Shown piece by piece: positions 18,459-27,339 of a DNA stretch of 64,000 bases (position 1 is its first letter; each line of letters starts with the position of its first letter). Source of the DNA: a bacterium (GTDB lineage Bacteria > Planctomycetota > SZUA-567); NCBI GenBank assembly GCA_003245715.1, contig QKCJ01000036.1, positions 1 through 64,000 of the forward strand. The letters run 5' to 3'. The notes under the pieces are model-generated. The model had not been told where the DNA came from. It saw only the letters and a program-made list of their open reading frames with translations, and made no database searches. The position numbers were made by a program, and so were the translations under genes.

Positions 18459-20186
18459 ATGAAAAATAACAAGGCGCAACGCTACCGTATTGAACTTGGC
18501 AAATGGCAGCAGCCGGCAGCGCAGAAAGACCGGCAGACAATAATCATCGGGCACAAAAACCCCGATACTGACAGCGTGGCCGCGGCAGCGGGGTACGCCT
18601 TTTATAAAGAAATGATGGGTGAAGAAGGTTATATCGCAGCCTGCGCGGGCCTGCCCCAGAAGCGTACAAAATTTATCTTCAAAAAATTTGGCGTCAGTCT
18701 GCCGGTTATAGTCAATGATGTCTGGCCGCGGGTGAGTGATATCTCGCATGAGAGCGAGCAGCCGCTGCGGGATAACCAAACCATTCTCGAAGCTACCGAG
18801 TCTTTACGCAAAGATCGTCTTGAACGCCTGCCGGTAGTTGATAAAGACAATAAATATATCGGCATGGTCAGCCTCTTTGATCTGGCCGACCGGCTCTTTC
18901 AAAGTTCCGGCAATATCGGTGAAGGTATTCTTGACCGCTCGGTTAATTCCTCAATCAAGCTTGCAGCTGATGCGCTTGAAGCACAGAAACTGACGGTATG
19001 TGATGAGGATGAACTTGTCCTGATGCAGGTTTATGTTGGTGCGATGAATCTGTATCACATGAAATCGCGTCTGATGGAAAATGATCCGCGCTCGGCGGCG
19101 CTGGTGGTTGGCGACCGTGGCGAGATTCATAATCTGGCGGTTGAGCTTGGTATCAGGTTGCTGGTTATTACCGGTGGTTGCGAGATTGATCCGGAGTTTA
19201 TCAAACAGGCGAAGAATAACGGCGTTTCAATTCTGCGCACCAATCATGATTCGGCCTCGACGGTGCGCCGCCTGAAATTCAGCTCCCCGCTTAATATGTC
19301 ACTTGATGAGCACGCCCGCCCGTATACCATGTCTGAGCGGCTCTGCGATATCAAGCGTGAAGTCTTATCGGCTAATTATGACGGTTTTCCGGTGGTTGAC
19401 AATAACGGGCAATTCAGCGGAATGTTTTATAAGCGCGATTTGCAGAAGGATTCGCCGACTGGTCTGGTACTTGTCGATCATAATGAACTTTCGCAGGCGG
19501 TTGATGGTGCGTGTGATGTTCCGGTGCGTGAGATAATCGACCACCACCGGCTGGCGATGGAATCGACCGACCAGCCTATCCGCGTCTGCAATGATATTGT
19601 CGGTAGCACCTGCACGCTTATTGCAGAGCAGTTCCGGCAGAGTAATCTGATACCGACGCGGGCAATTGCTGGTATCCTTCTTGGCGGCATTGTTACTGAC
19701 ACTTTATTATTGCGCTCACCGACTTCGACGATGCGTGACAAGGTTATGCTTGAATGGCTTGCCGAGCTTGCCGACTGTGACCCGCAGCAGCTTGAGGAAG
19801 ATATTCTGGCATCAGGCTCGCCGCTGGCTAATCTTTCGCCGACAGAACTTGTCGAGGCTGACCTTAAGAATTATAACGAGAATAATTTCAGCTTTTCAAT
19901 TGGTCAGATTGAGGAAGCCGGATTTGAAAACCTTGCCAAGCGTAAAGACGAGTTGCAGGCTGAAATGGAAAAACAGGTCAAAGAGCGCGGCCTTGATTTC
20001 ATCGGACTGCTTGTCACAAATATCGTCCGCTCAACTTCGGTGATGCTGGTTGCGGGTAATGACACGCTTTTATCAATGCTGCCGTATGAAAAACTCGATG
20101 CCGGTATTTATGATTTGCCGGGCGTAGTCAGCCGCAAAAAACAATTGCTGCCTGTACTGCTTAATATTACCTCAGTGACGGTGTAG
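18459..20186 (+). CDS. ppaC: Manganese-dependent inorganic pyrophosphatase with CBS and DRTGG domains
   Basis: Family II (DHH) pyrophosphatase of 575 aa with a nucleotide-sensing insert. The catalytic N-terminal part has GHKNPDTDS at 31-39. It is then interrupted by a CBS motif (about 85-150), a DRTGG domain (about 170-270) and a second CBS motif (about 290-340). The catalytic part resumes with LVDHNE and IIDHH and ends in a DHHA2 domain. Known CBS-PPases are inhibited by AMP or ADP and activated by ATP or diadenosine polyphosphates; the DRTGG-containing subtype matches this order. ATG 18459 is used, with weak AGGAAAATG context. Confidence 0.9.
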   Translation: MKNNKAQRYRIELGKWQQPAAQKDRQTIIIGHKNPDTDSVAAAAGYAFYKEMMGEEGYIAACAGLPQKRTKFIFKKFGVSLPVIVNDVWPRVSDISHESEQPLRDNQTILEATESLRKDRLERLPVVDKDNKYIGMVSLFDLADRLFQSSGNIGEGILDRSVNSSIKLAADALEAQKLTVCDEDELVLMQVYVGAMNLYHMKSRLMENDPRSAALVVGDRGEIHNLAVELGIRLLVITGGCEIDPEFIKQAKNNGVSILRTNHDSASTVRRLKFSSPLNMSLDEHARPYTMSERLCDIKREVLSANYDGFPVVDNNGQFSGMFYKRDLQKDSPTGLVLVDHNELSQAVDGACDVPVREIIDHHRLAMESTDQPIRVCNDIVGSTCTLIAEQFRQSNLIPTRAIAGILLGGIVTDTLLLRSPTSTMRDKVMLEWLAELADCDPQQLEEDILASGSPLANLSPTELVEADLKNYNENNFSFSIGQIEEAGFENLAKRKDELQAEMEKQVKERGLDFIGLLVTNIVRSTSVMLVAGNDTLLSMLPYEKLDAGIYDLPGVVSRKKQLLPVLLNITSVTV

Positions 20187-20219
20187 ATTTTATAATATGA
20201 TAAAAACAGAGGTATAATT

Positions 20220-20879
20220 TTGAAGATTTTTTTGAGTGCGCTTTTTTGTATTTTATGTTTTTCTTATTTGCGCGCCGGTGAGAATGAGTGTAATGATGAT
20301 TTGAAAAATATCATCGTAATGTCAAACGGGTTAAATCAGTCAGTTGATGTATTGATTAAAAACGCAACCGCAAGCGACCGGAAGAAAATCCTTAAAATCA
20401 CTTTAGTGTTGATAAAAAATGATGAGAGGATCTTGGCAGATAAAATTCTGCAAAAATTAATTTTGCTTAATAGCGATGATCAGACGGCGTTGTTTTTTGC
20501 CTTTCAGAATAATTTACAACTCGGCAGATTTGTGATTGCGCGCAAACAATTAAACTTCTTAATGAAATTGATAGAAGAGAATGGCGCAAAAGTTTTAATT
20601 GATAAAATATCATTACTTTATTATATCGGTTTGACTTATTTCTTTGAAAATAATTTTGTCGAGGCTAAAGATTATATCCAGCAATCAATGCAGGAAGGCC
20701 TTAAAATTCATAGTAGTAAAACAATGAATGATACTTCCACGTTTCGGTTACTAAAGCTTATTGAAGGTATAAATGGAAACCACGAGATTTATAAAAAGCG
20801 TAAGGCTTTGAATGAACTTATGAAATTTGATCCTGAATTTAAAACACTGATCAATAATTTCCTGCCAGAGAAAAACTAA
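20220..20879 (+). CDS. Exported TPR-like protein, unknown function
   Basis: A 219-aa protein with a signal peptide (MKIFLSALFCILCFSYLRAG) and helical pairs resembling tetratricopeptide repeats (RFVIARKQLNFLMKLI, FENNFVEAKDYIQQSM). The start is TTG 20220 after AGAGGT. The gene is AT-rich relative to its neighbours. It follows the pyrophosphatase gene by 33 bases and may share its transcript. No specific function can be given. Confidence 0.65.
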   Translation: MKIFLSALFCILCFSYLRAGENECNDDLKNIIVMSNGLNQSVDVLIKNATASDRKKILKITLVLIKNDERILADKILQKLILLNSDDQTALFFAFQNNLQLGRFVIARKQLNFLMKLIEENGAKVLIDKISLLYYIGLTYFFENNFVEAKDYIQQSMQEGLKIHSSKTMNDTSTFRLLKLIEGINGNHEIYKKRKALNELMKFDPEFKTLINNFLPEKN

Positions 20880-20950
20880 GTTTATCTTTCAAACTACCAT
20901 AACCAGAATAAAAATCAACGAATAAAAATTCCTAATACACATATCATTTA

Positions 20951-21052
20951 AAACAGCAAAGCGGCTTTATAAATAATAGTCTTTGAGTTAATAAAGAAAA
21001 ATGCCAGTATCAGAATTGCCTGTCAAAACAGCCTGTCCGGGCTCCCGGACTA
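20951..21052 (-). repeat. Dispersed 3'-end repeat, copy 2
   Basis: Minus-strand copy directly after the phosphoesterase gene. The head hairpin GTCCGG-GAGC-CCGGAC begins on the G of that gene's TAG stop. It is followed by CTGTTTTGACAGGCAATTCTG and the TTTATAAAGCC tail block. The small TGGCA hairpin is decayed here. Confidence 0.8.
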
Positions 21053-21772
21053 GCGGCCGGCGGGGAGACGCATGGCGAGTGCTTCGGGTAGTCCTGCGTC
21101 GATGATTTTTTGGGCGGCGAGTTCATAGTTATAGGGTACGCGGTGGATGATTACCATATTTTTGTCTGAATCATAAGTGGCAAAGGCGGAATTGGGGTTT
21201 TCATCTCGAGGTTGGCCGACGGAGCCGATATTGATAATTGTTTTTTCGGCGTGGTCAAGTTCAACTTCGGGGCCAAGAGTGTAAGTCATCGGATCAGTAT
21301 TGAAGAAAGCAAGCGGCTGGTGGCTGTGGCCAAGAAAGAGCGCGTTTGTTTCCATAGCTGAAAAGTTGTACTCAGCGTCGGCGATAGTCTGCACATAATT
21401 AAACATATCAGGTTGATAGAGAGAGCCATGGACGATGGTGAAATTATCAACCCGTCCGGCAAAGGGCAGGGTGCCGATCCATTTGAGGGTTTCTTCCGAG
21501 ATATTATCGCGTGTCCATAAAGCAGCGTCGCGGGCGTAAGGAGTGAAGTAGCTGATATCTAGTGTACCGATGATGGCGGCTTCGTGATTTCCCATCAGAC
21601 AGATGTCAGCCTCTTCCTGGACAATCTGCGCACACTCTTCGGGATTGGCACCATAACCAATGACATCGCCCAGACAAATAAGTCTGTCGGGTTTCATGTC
21701 ACGGATCTGCTTCATGACCTCAGTCAGAGCTTCGATGTTTCCGTGTATGTCACTGATAAGCGCATATAACAA
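21050..21772 (-). CDS. Calcineurin-like metallophosphoesterase
   Basis: A 240-aa soluble phosphoesterase with all five metal motifs intact: ISDIHGN, LGDVIGYG, MGNHEAA, IVHGS and LGHSHQP. These match the family of small bacterial and archaeal phosphodiesterases and diadenosine-polyphosphate-hydrolase-like enzymes; the substrate is not predictable. ATG 21772 is used. The C-terminal MRLPAGR ends at a TAG codon whose G is the first base of the repeat head hairpin, so the coding end and the repeat are fused. Confidence 0.87.
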   Translation of the reverse strand: MLYALISDIHGNIEALTEVMKQIRDMKPDRLICLGDVIGYGANPEECAQIVQEEADICLMGNHEAAIIGTLDISYFTPYARDAALWTRDNISEETLKWIGTLPFAGRVDNFTIVHGSLYQPDMFNYVQTIADAEYNFSAMETNALFLGHSHQPLAFFNTDPMTYTLGPEVELDHAEKTIINIGSVGQPRDENPNSAFATYDSDKNMVIIHRVPYNYELAAQKIIDAGLPEALAMRLPAGR

Positions 21773-21825
21773 TTAAAATTCTCCGCAATGACACTAATGA
21801 CGCTTTGTATTTTTATGGCAGTGCT

Positions 21826-22107
21826 TTAATATTTGACAGTAAAATTCCTGAATTCACCGGTAGCAGGCTCAAGAGAGCAATGCTCCTTACGGATATTCCC
21901 GACCATCCTTGAACGCAGACAGGAGAGAAAGTTTTCAATTTCAGTTTTCTCACCTTCAGCGATCACTTCAACGCTGCCGTCAGAACAGTTTCTGACCCAA
22001 CCGGTTACGTTGAAACCTGAGGCACTGTTTACTGTAGTCCAGCGAAAGCCGACTCCTTGTACAAACCCTTCAAATTTTACTCGAAAACGGACATTATTCA
22101 TATACAA
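21826..22107 (-). CDS. acyP: Acylphosphatase
   Basis: A 93-aa enzyme hydrolysing acyl phosphates. The active-site loop reads GFVQGVGFRW, with the catalytic Arg, and the second motif GWVRNCSDGSVEV supplies the catalytic Asn. Length is normal. ATG 22107 gives MYMNNVRF; the internal ATG two codons later is equally possible. It is a single gene 53 bases upstream of the phosphoesterase gene on the same strand. Confidence 0.9.
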   Translation of the reverse strand: MYMNNVRFRVKFEGFVQGVGFRWTTVNSASGFNVTGWVRNCSDGSVEVIAEGEKTEIENFLSCLRSRMVGNIRKEHCSLEPATGEFRNFTVKY

Positions 22108-22175
22108 ATTGCTTTAATCGTGTAAAAATTATTTATTAGTTTGCACCAAGTATAAATACTACGGGTTTGGTGGTT

Positions 22176-22724
22176 TTACGCAAGAGGCTTTTTTAAATCA
22201 AGCGGCAGACCGCTGGCCACCAGTGTCGCTTCGTCAGCGGCGCGGGCAATTACCTGATTGCATTTTCCATTTAAATCCCGGAAAAGGCGAACCGCCGGTG
22301 TATCCGGGACGATACCCATTCCAACTTCATTGGAGACAAAAATAACCGTTGAATTTATTGAGCGGCAGGCGGCGATTATTTCTTGTGATAATTCGCTGAC
22401 ACTCTCTTCAATGAGATTGATATTATCTTTTTTGGCTTTATAGATAAGATTATTGAGCCATAAGGTCAGGCAGTCAACGAGGATGACATCATATTTGCCG
22501 GATTTTTTGATGATGTCGGCGACATCAATCTGCTCTTCGATGGTGTCCCAACCCTGATCGGCGCGCTGAATTTTATGCATCTGCACGCGGTTGGCCATTT
22601 CGGTGTCAAAGACGGCACAGGTGGCGATGTAAAGTTTACTGGTTCCTGATTGCAGGGCGCGCTCTTCTGCATAAGCACTTTTGCCGCTGCGGCAACCTCC
22701 GGTAATGTAGATAATTTTCGACAT
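22176..22724 (-). CDS. cobU: Adenosylcobinamide kinase / guanylyltransferase
   Basis: Bifunctional enzyme of cobalamin nucleotide-loop assembly, phosphorylating adenosylcobinamide and transferring GMP. The 182-aa protein has the P-loop [13 protein letters not shown] at the start, [12 protein letters not shown], and [15 protein letters not shown], all family hallmarks. I use ATG 22724 ([10 protein letters not shown]); an upstream start at 22844 would add 40 hydrophobic residues not seen in CobU. It is an isolated cobalamin gene, about 10 kb from cobM. Confidence 0.92.
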   Translation of the reverse strand: MSKIIYITGGCRSGKSAYAEERALQSGTSKLYIATCAVFDTEMANRVQMHKIQRADQGWDTIEEQIDVADIIKKSGKYDVILVDCLTLWLNNLIYKAKKDNINLIEESVSELSQEIIAACRSINSTVIFVSNEVGMGIVPDTPAVRLFRDLNGKCNQVIARAADEATLVASGLPLDLKKPLA

Positions 22725-22898
22725 AATAAATTCAATCTGTTGTGGCGGTGAGCCGGAGTAAATAAAAAATGGTCTTATAACCAAAAGAAAATTATAATAT
22801 AATAAGACAGCTATAGCAATCCTTTTGCAAAGTAATAAAATCATATTAAAGAACTTACAACTTTTTTTGTCTTGTTTTCAGAGCCTTTAATGACCGTC

Positions 22899-22920
22899 GG
22901 TTTACTCTATACAAGTAAAC
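22899..22920. promoter_or_regulatory. Inverted repeat before mfd
   Basis: GTTTACT and AGTAAAC separated by 7 bases in the mfd promoter region. It could be a regulator binding site or a small hairpin; nothing further supports a specific factor. Confidence 0.3.
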
Positions 22921-22943
22921 TTTAAACGTACACAGGTCACAGA

Positions 22944-25900
22944 ATGTCAGTAAAAATTAACCCGCTTCCGGGATTTGAAACCACTGCCCGGGTCATCAAA
23001 AAGCTCTGTAAAAAGGGCGCGAAGGTCAATACTGTCGAGCTGACGGGGTTGGCTGGCGGAGCATTGGCCGGGGTTCTTTCCGAGCTGCGCGGGTCGTTTG
23101 ACGGACGTATTCTGGTGGTTGCGCCTGAGCCGGAAGAAGCTGAGGATCTGGCGTCTGATCTGGCTATGTATGAAACGGTGTCTAATATTTTACCGGCGTG
23201 GGATATCTTGCCCGGTGAGACTGAGCATCCTGATATGGATCTGGCCAAGGAACGCGTCAGTGCGCTGCGGGCGTTGCATCATAATAGCGGCCAGATAGTT
23301 GTGACCAGCTCAACCGCGCTCCTGCAGCCGGTTCTGCCGGCGGAGGTGCTTGAGGAAGGCCAGCTCTCAATCAGGGCCGGTGATGAAATTTCTCCGGTAT
23401 CGCTTAGTGCGCGGCTGGTTGATGCGGGCTTTGAAGTTGTTGACGAGGTGGAATATCCGGGGCAGTTTGCAAGGCGTGGCGGCATTCTGGATGTTTATCC
23501 ATTCTTTTCAGATCGTCCGGTACGTATCGAGTATTTCGGTGACGAGATCGACACCCTGCGTTATTTTGACGCCTGCACCCAGCGCAGCGAGGCGGCGCAT
23601 GACGGCGAGATAATCATTATTGACATCAACAAGGATTCATTCCACAAAGCTTACGAGAAAAATAACCGCGTACGTCTACTGACTTACCTGCCGCCAAAAT
23701 CAATGATGGTAATAATCCAGCCCCAACGGGTTGAGTATACGGCTAATCTTTATCATTCAGGTTTTGACAAACACAGTCCTCTCTTTGATTTTGCGTATGC
23801 GCTTGAGAGTAGCGGCAAGCATAATGTGATCGTCGTACCTGAGATCGGCGGTGAGGAGATACCGGCAGGTTTTGGCGAGATAGTCGGCGCGACTGAGCCT
23901 GAAAGTTTTAACTTTAACACCGTCACTCTTGAGCGGCTCAGCGGCGGGATGGAGGTTGCCTTCTCCGAGCTTGAGAATCTGGTCGAGAAAAAAAATCAGG
24001 TTTATGTTTACTGTAATAACGCTGCCGAGCGTACACGTCTTGAGGAGTTATTATTCGAGCGCGGCGGCGGTCTGGCATCAAAGCTTGAGCTTCGTATTGG
24101 CGCGGTCAGTAACGGCTTTCACGCCCGCAGCGAGAATTTCATCGTCACTAGCGATCAGGAAATTCTGGGTCGTTTTCAGGTTCGGCGCAAACCTAAAAAG
24201 CGTGTCACCGGCGCACCGATTGCCGATTTCTCCGAGCTGCGCCCCGGTGATTTTGTCGTGCATCTCTCACATGGTATAGCGATCTATGAAGGGCTTGAGA
24301 CGCTTGATAATAATGAAACGCAAGCTGATTATCTGCGCCTTCGTTTTGCCGAGCAGGCGCGAATTTACGTACCGCTCTCGCACGTCGATCTGGTTCAGCG
24401 CTTTATCGGAGGGAAGGACGGACAGCCCAAACTCTCAAAACTCGGCAGTGCTTCCTGGCAGAAAAAGAAGAAAGCCGCCGCTGCTGCCGTGCGTGATATT
24501 GCTGCAGATCTTTTACGTTTACAGGCAGCGCGAAATGCTCTTCCGGGAATGGCGTTCTCAAATGACGGTGAATTGCAGAATGAATTTGAAGCGGCTTTTC
24601 CGTATGCTGAAACTCCCGACCAGCTTTCTGCGATTTCTGATATTAAAAACGATCAACAAAAACCGACACCGATGGACAGACTGCTCTGCGGTGATGTCGG
24701 CTTTGGCAAGACCGAGGTCGCCATGCGTGCGGCGTTCAAGGTTGTCGAGGCTGGCAAGCAGGTAGCTGTTTTAGTACCGACGACAATTCTTGCCGAGCAG
24801 CATCACCGGACATTCTCTGAGCGTATGGCTGATTACCCCGTGACTGTTGCTTGTCTTTCACGTTTTCGCACGCCGGAGGAATCACGGATAATCCTTGACC
24901 GGATTGAAACCGGTGGCGTTGATATTGTCGTCGGCACGCACCGCGTACTATCGCAGGATGTCAAGTTCCGTGATCTTGGCTTGGTTGTTATCGATGAAGA
25001 ACAGCGCTTTGGCGTTGAGCAGAAAGAGAAGCTCAAACAGATGCGCGTAAGTGTTGATATTCTCAGCATGAGTGCCACACCGATTCCGCGAACGCTCAAC
25101 ATGGCCTTGCTTGGTTTGCGTGATATCTCAAACCTTGCTACGCCGCCGACCGAGCGTCAGTCAATCAAAACCGAGGTCGTCCGTTATAATGACGAACTGA
25201 TCCGCCGCGCGATTCTGCGTGAACTTGCCCGTGGTGGTCAGGTCTTTTTTTTGCATAACCGCGTACATAATATTCATCGCGTCGCGCGTGAGCTTGGCGA
25301 ACTTGTACCTGAAGCGCGCTTTGGCGTAGGTCATGGGCAGATGCCTGAGAAACAGCTCTACCGCGTAATGAATAATTTTATCGAGAAGAAACTCGATGTC
25401 CTCGTTTGTACCACCATCATCGAATCAGGTGTGGACATTCCAAGTGTTAATACCCTCTTTGTCAATAACGCCGACCACTTCGGACTCAGCGCCCTGCACC
25501 AGCTCCGTGGCCGCGTTGGGCGTTACCGGCATAAAGCATATGCGTATTTTCTGATTCCAGCCAAGCGACCGGTCACACCGATTGCACAGAAGCGGCTGCA
25601 CGCACTTGAGGAGTACTCCGAGCTTGGTGCAGGTTTCCGCCTTGCCATGCGCGACCTTGAGATCCGCGGTGCCGGTAACATTCTCGGTGCAGAGCAGTCC
25701 GGGCATATTCACCTTATCGGTTTTGAATTATACTGCCGCCTCCTTGAAAAATCCGTTGCGGAATTAAAGGGTCAGGACGTTGATGATCTTGAACCGGTCG
25801 AGCTTGATCTTGGAACGATGGCGTACATCCCGACGGATTACATTTCCTCAGACGCGCAACGGATTGATTTTTACCGTAAGCTATCCTCAGCTTATGATGA

Positions 25901-26690
25901 CGATTCAATCGGGAATCTCGCTTCATATCTGCGCGACCGTTACGGCACGCCGCCGGAGATGGTACTTGGCCTGCTTGAAGATCAGAAACTGCGGCAGCTG
26001 GCGCAGAATGCGGGCATCAATTATATCGGGCGTATCGACACCGCGCTGGTTATCGGCTTTGCCAAGAATAAAGGCGGGCCGGGTCTGCGCAAATTACGGA
26101 TGCTGCGGCGCAAAGTCACGCCGTTAGACCGCGCACGCTGGCGGGTGTCAGTCGGTGAACGTGAGACCTTTATTGAAGCAGCCTACAAAATTATCCGCAA
26201 GCTTCAACTCTCCGACAGCGAGATCAATGAACTTGATCGGAAAGCCTTAAAAGCTGCCGAAGAAGAAGAAAAGAAAAAACCTCCTCTAACCAGTCCCACC
26301 GGTAAAGATGAACATTATCAGCAGATCAGTTCCTCCTACGGCGGAGTTTATGAAGAACGCCTGCGCAAGAAGCTTGGCCTTGATGAAAATAAAAAAGACG
26401 AGAAGAAAGATCAGGGCGCAAAAATTATTTCGATGATCGCTGATGAACGGCTTGGCACTCTCGGTGTGGTCGTCAATGAAGAAGATTTCGATCTGCGCAG
26501 ATTTGGCACAGTCACAATCATCTGCGGTTCGGAGCGTTATTTCATGCGCTATACCGGTGCGTCGCATAACTCTGATAAACGTGTCACGCTAAACCTTCGG
26601 GCGTCGCTGCCTGAGGAAGTAATTCAGGCAACCGAAGCAAACCTCAAATGCGGCGGAGGCACCATAACCCCCGGCCTAATCGACCAATAA
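22944..26690 (+). CDS. mfd: Transcription-repair coupling factor
   Basis: Superfamily 2 translocase that removes stalled RNA polymerase and recruits UvrA. The 1248-aa protein has a UvrB-like N-terminal part (domains 1-3), the RNA polymerase-interacting region DFVVHLSHGIAIYEGLE near 435, the helicase with Walker A GDVGFGKTE near 583, DEEQRFG near 684, ESGVDIPSVNT, and QLRGRVGR, then the C-terminal domain 7. A charged insertion (residues about 1095-1160, with KAAEEEEKKK) near the C-terminus is longer than usual. ATG 22944 is used. A perfect inverted repeat GTTTACT/AGTAAAC lies 25-45 bases upstream and may be an operator. The stop codon TAA runs into a copy of the dispersed repeat. Confidence 0.96.
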   Translation: MSVKINPLPGFETTARVIKKLCKKGAKVNTVELTGLAGGALAGVLSELRGSFDGRILVVAPEPEEAEDLASDLAMYETVSNILPAWDILPGETEHPDMDLAKERVSALRALHHNSGQIVVTSSTALLQPVLPAEVLEEGQLSIRAGDEISPVSLSARLVDAGFEVVDEVEYPGQFARRGGILDVYPFFSDRPVRIEYFGDEIDTLRYFDACTQRSEAAHDGEIIIIDINKDSFHKAYEKNNRVRLLTYLPPKSMMVIIQPQRVEYTANLYHSGFDKHSPLFDFAYALESSGKHNVIVVPEIGGEEIPAGFGEIVGATEPESFNFNTVTLERLSGGMEVAFSELENLVEKKNQVYVYCNNAAERTRLEELLFERGGGLASKLELRIGAVSNGFHARSENFIVTSDQEILGRFQVRRKPKKRVTGAPIADFSELRPGDFVVHLSHGIAIYEGLETLDNNETQADYLRLRFAEQARIYVPLSHVDLVQRFIGGKDGQPKLSKLGSASWQKKKKAAAAAVRDIAADLLRLQAARNALPGMAFSNDGELQNEFEAAFPYAETPDQLSAISDIKNDQQKPTPMDRLLCGDVGFGKTEVAMRAAFKVVEAGKQVAVLVPTTILAEQHHRTFSERMADYPVTVACLSRFRTPEESRIILDRIETGGVDIVVGTHRVLSQDVKFRDLGLVVIDEEQRFGVEQKEKLKQMRVSVDILSMSATPIPRTLNMALLGLRDISNLATPPTERQSIKTEVVRYNDELIRRAILRELARGGQVFFLHNRVHNIHRVARELGELVPEARFGVGHGQMPEKQLYRVMNNFIEKKLDVLVCTTIIESGVDIPSVNTLFVNNADHFGLSALHQLRGRVGRYRHKAYAYFLIPAKRPVTPIAQKRLHALEEYSELGAGFRLAMRDLEIRGAGNILGAEQSGHIHLIGFELYCRLLEKSVAELKGQDVDDLEPVELDLGTMAYIPTDYISSDAQRIDFYRKLSSAYDDDSIGNLASYLRDRYGTPPEMVLGLLEDQKLRQLAQNAGINYIGRIDTALVIGFAKNKGGPGLRKLRMLRRKVTPLDRARWRVSVGERETFIEAAYKIIRKLQLSDSEINELDRKALKAAEEEEKKKPPLTSPTGKDEHYQQISSSYGGVYEERLRKKLGLDENKKDEKKDQGAKIISMIADERLGTLGVVVNEEDFDLRRFGTVTIICGSERYFMRYTGASHNSDKRVTLNLRASLPEEVIQATEANLKCGGGTITPGLIDQ

Positions 26691-26820
26691 ACGCAGCGCC
26701 TTTAATCGCTGTTTTGACAGGCAATTTTGCGTGTGGCATTGATGCTATACAATTAAAGACTTTGGTTTATAGAATTGCTTGTTAGGGATGATTATTTTGC
26801 CTTTGTATGTTTTATAGATT
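26688..26820 (+). repeat. Dispersed 3'-end repeat, copy 3 (mfd)
   Basis: Starts at the mfd stop codon. Head AAACGC-AGC-GCCTTT pairs in five of six positions, and the alternative stem CAGCG/CGCTG directly precedes TTTTGAC. Then come GACAGGCAATTTTGC, the hairpin TGGCA-TTGA-TGCTA and a tail ending TTTTGCCTTTGTATGTTTTA. Confidence 0.82.
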
Positions 26821-26984
26821 AATTTCAATATTGATTCAAAGTAAAACTAACTCTAATAAATAAAGTACAACCACTTACTGGCAATATTAAAAACAAATCT
26901 CATTCAGTATTAATTAAAATCAATAATCATAATATAAATTTCAAATATTTTTTATCGCTCTGTCATTAATAAATAAACCAAATA
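26821..26984. other. AT-rich spacer between two facing repeats
   Basis: About 160 bases with no gene. It is flanked by copy 3 (plus) and copy 4 (minus), whose tails face each other, so it is the middle of an inverted pair. Confidence 0.5.
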
Positions 26985-27100
26985 AAGATCAAATAATTAC
27001 CCTACACCAGCAGCCTTATAAATAAATTTCTTTCACTATCTGGCAGAAATGCCACACGCAGAATTGCCTGTCAAAACAGCCCGCCGGGGCTCCCCGGCTA
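26985..27100 (-). repeat. Dispersed 3'-end repeat, copy 4
   Basis: Nearly consensus copy on the minus strand. The head GCCGGG-GAGC-CCCGGC is preceded by TA, giving the same TAG-plus-hairpin junction as at true gene ends. It contains TGTTTTGACAGGCAATTCTGC, the hairpin TGGCA-TTTC-TGCCA and the TTATTTATAAGGCTGCTGG tail. Confidence 0.85.
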
Positions 27101-27184
27101 AGGTTTTTTGTTTGAGTGCCGATGATAAAAAACGGCGAATGATCTTGAGAAATATTGCAAATGATCTGTTGCTGGAAACGACAT
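27098..27184 (-). CDS. Possible 28-aa small ORF ending in repeat copy 4
   Basis: Reading frame of 28 codons beginning MSFPATDHLQYF and ending with the TAG whose G opens the head hairpin of copy 4. At other copies that TAG is the stop of a real gene, which is the only reason to list this one. There is no ribosome site before ATG 27184 and no recognisable domain. It may be chance, or the remnant end of a lost gene. Confidence 0.2.
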   Translation of the reverse strand: MSFPATDHLQYFSRSFAVFYHRHSNKKP

Positions 27185-27304
27185 ATATTATATGAGGTAA
27201 TCTTACTCAGGAAATAAAAACAGGGGCATATAAGTCACCTGTGAAGTAGCAAATTACCTGTATCATATCGTTAAAAAAAATAATATTTTTTTACGCAGAA
27301 AAAT

Positions 27305-27333
27305 TTGACAAAGCAAACTTTATGGTGTAGATT
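27305..27333 (+). promoter_or_regulatory. Strong sigma-70-type promoter
   Basis: TTGACA, exact 17-base spacer, then TAGATT. This is the clearest vegetative promoter seen in the window. It points to a start near 27340 and directs the 550-nt unit that ends at the 27869-27904 terminator. Confidence 0.75.
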
Positions 27334-27339
27334 AAATAA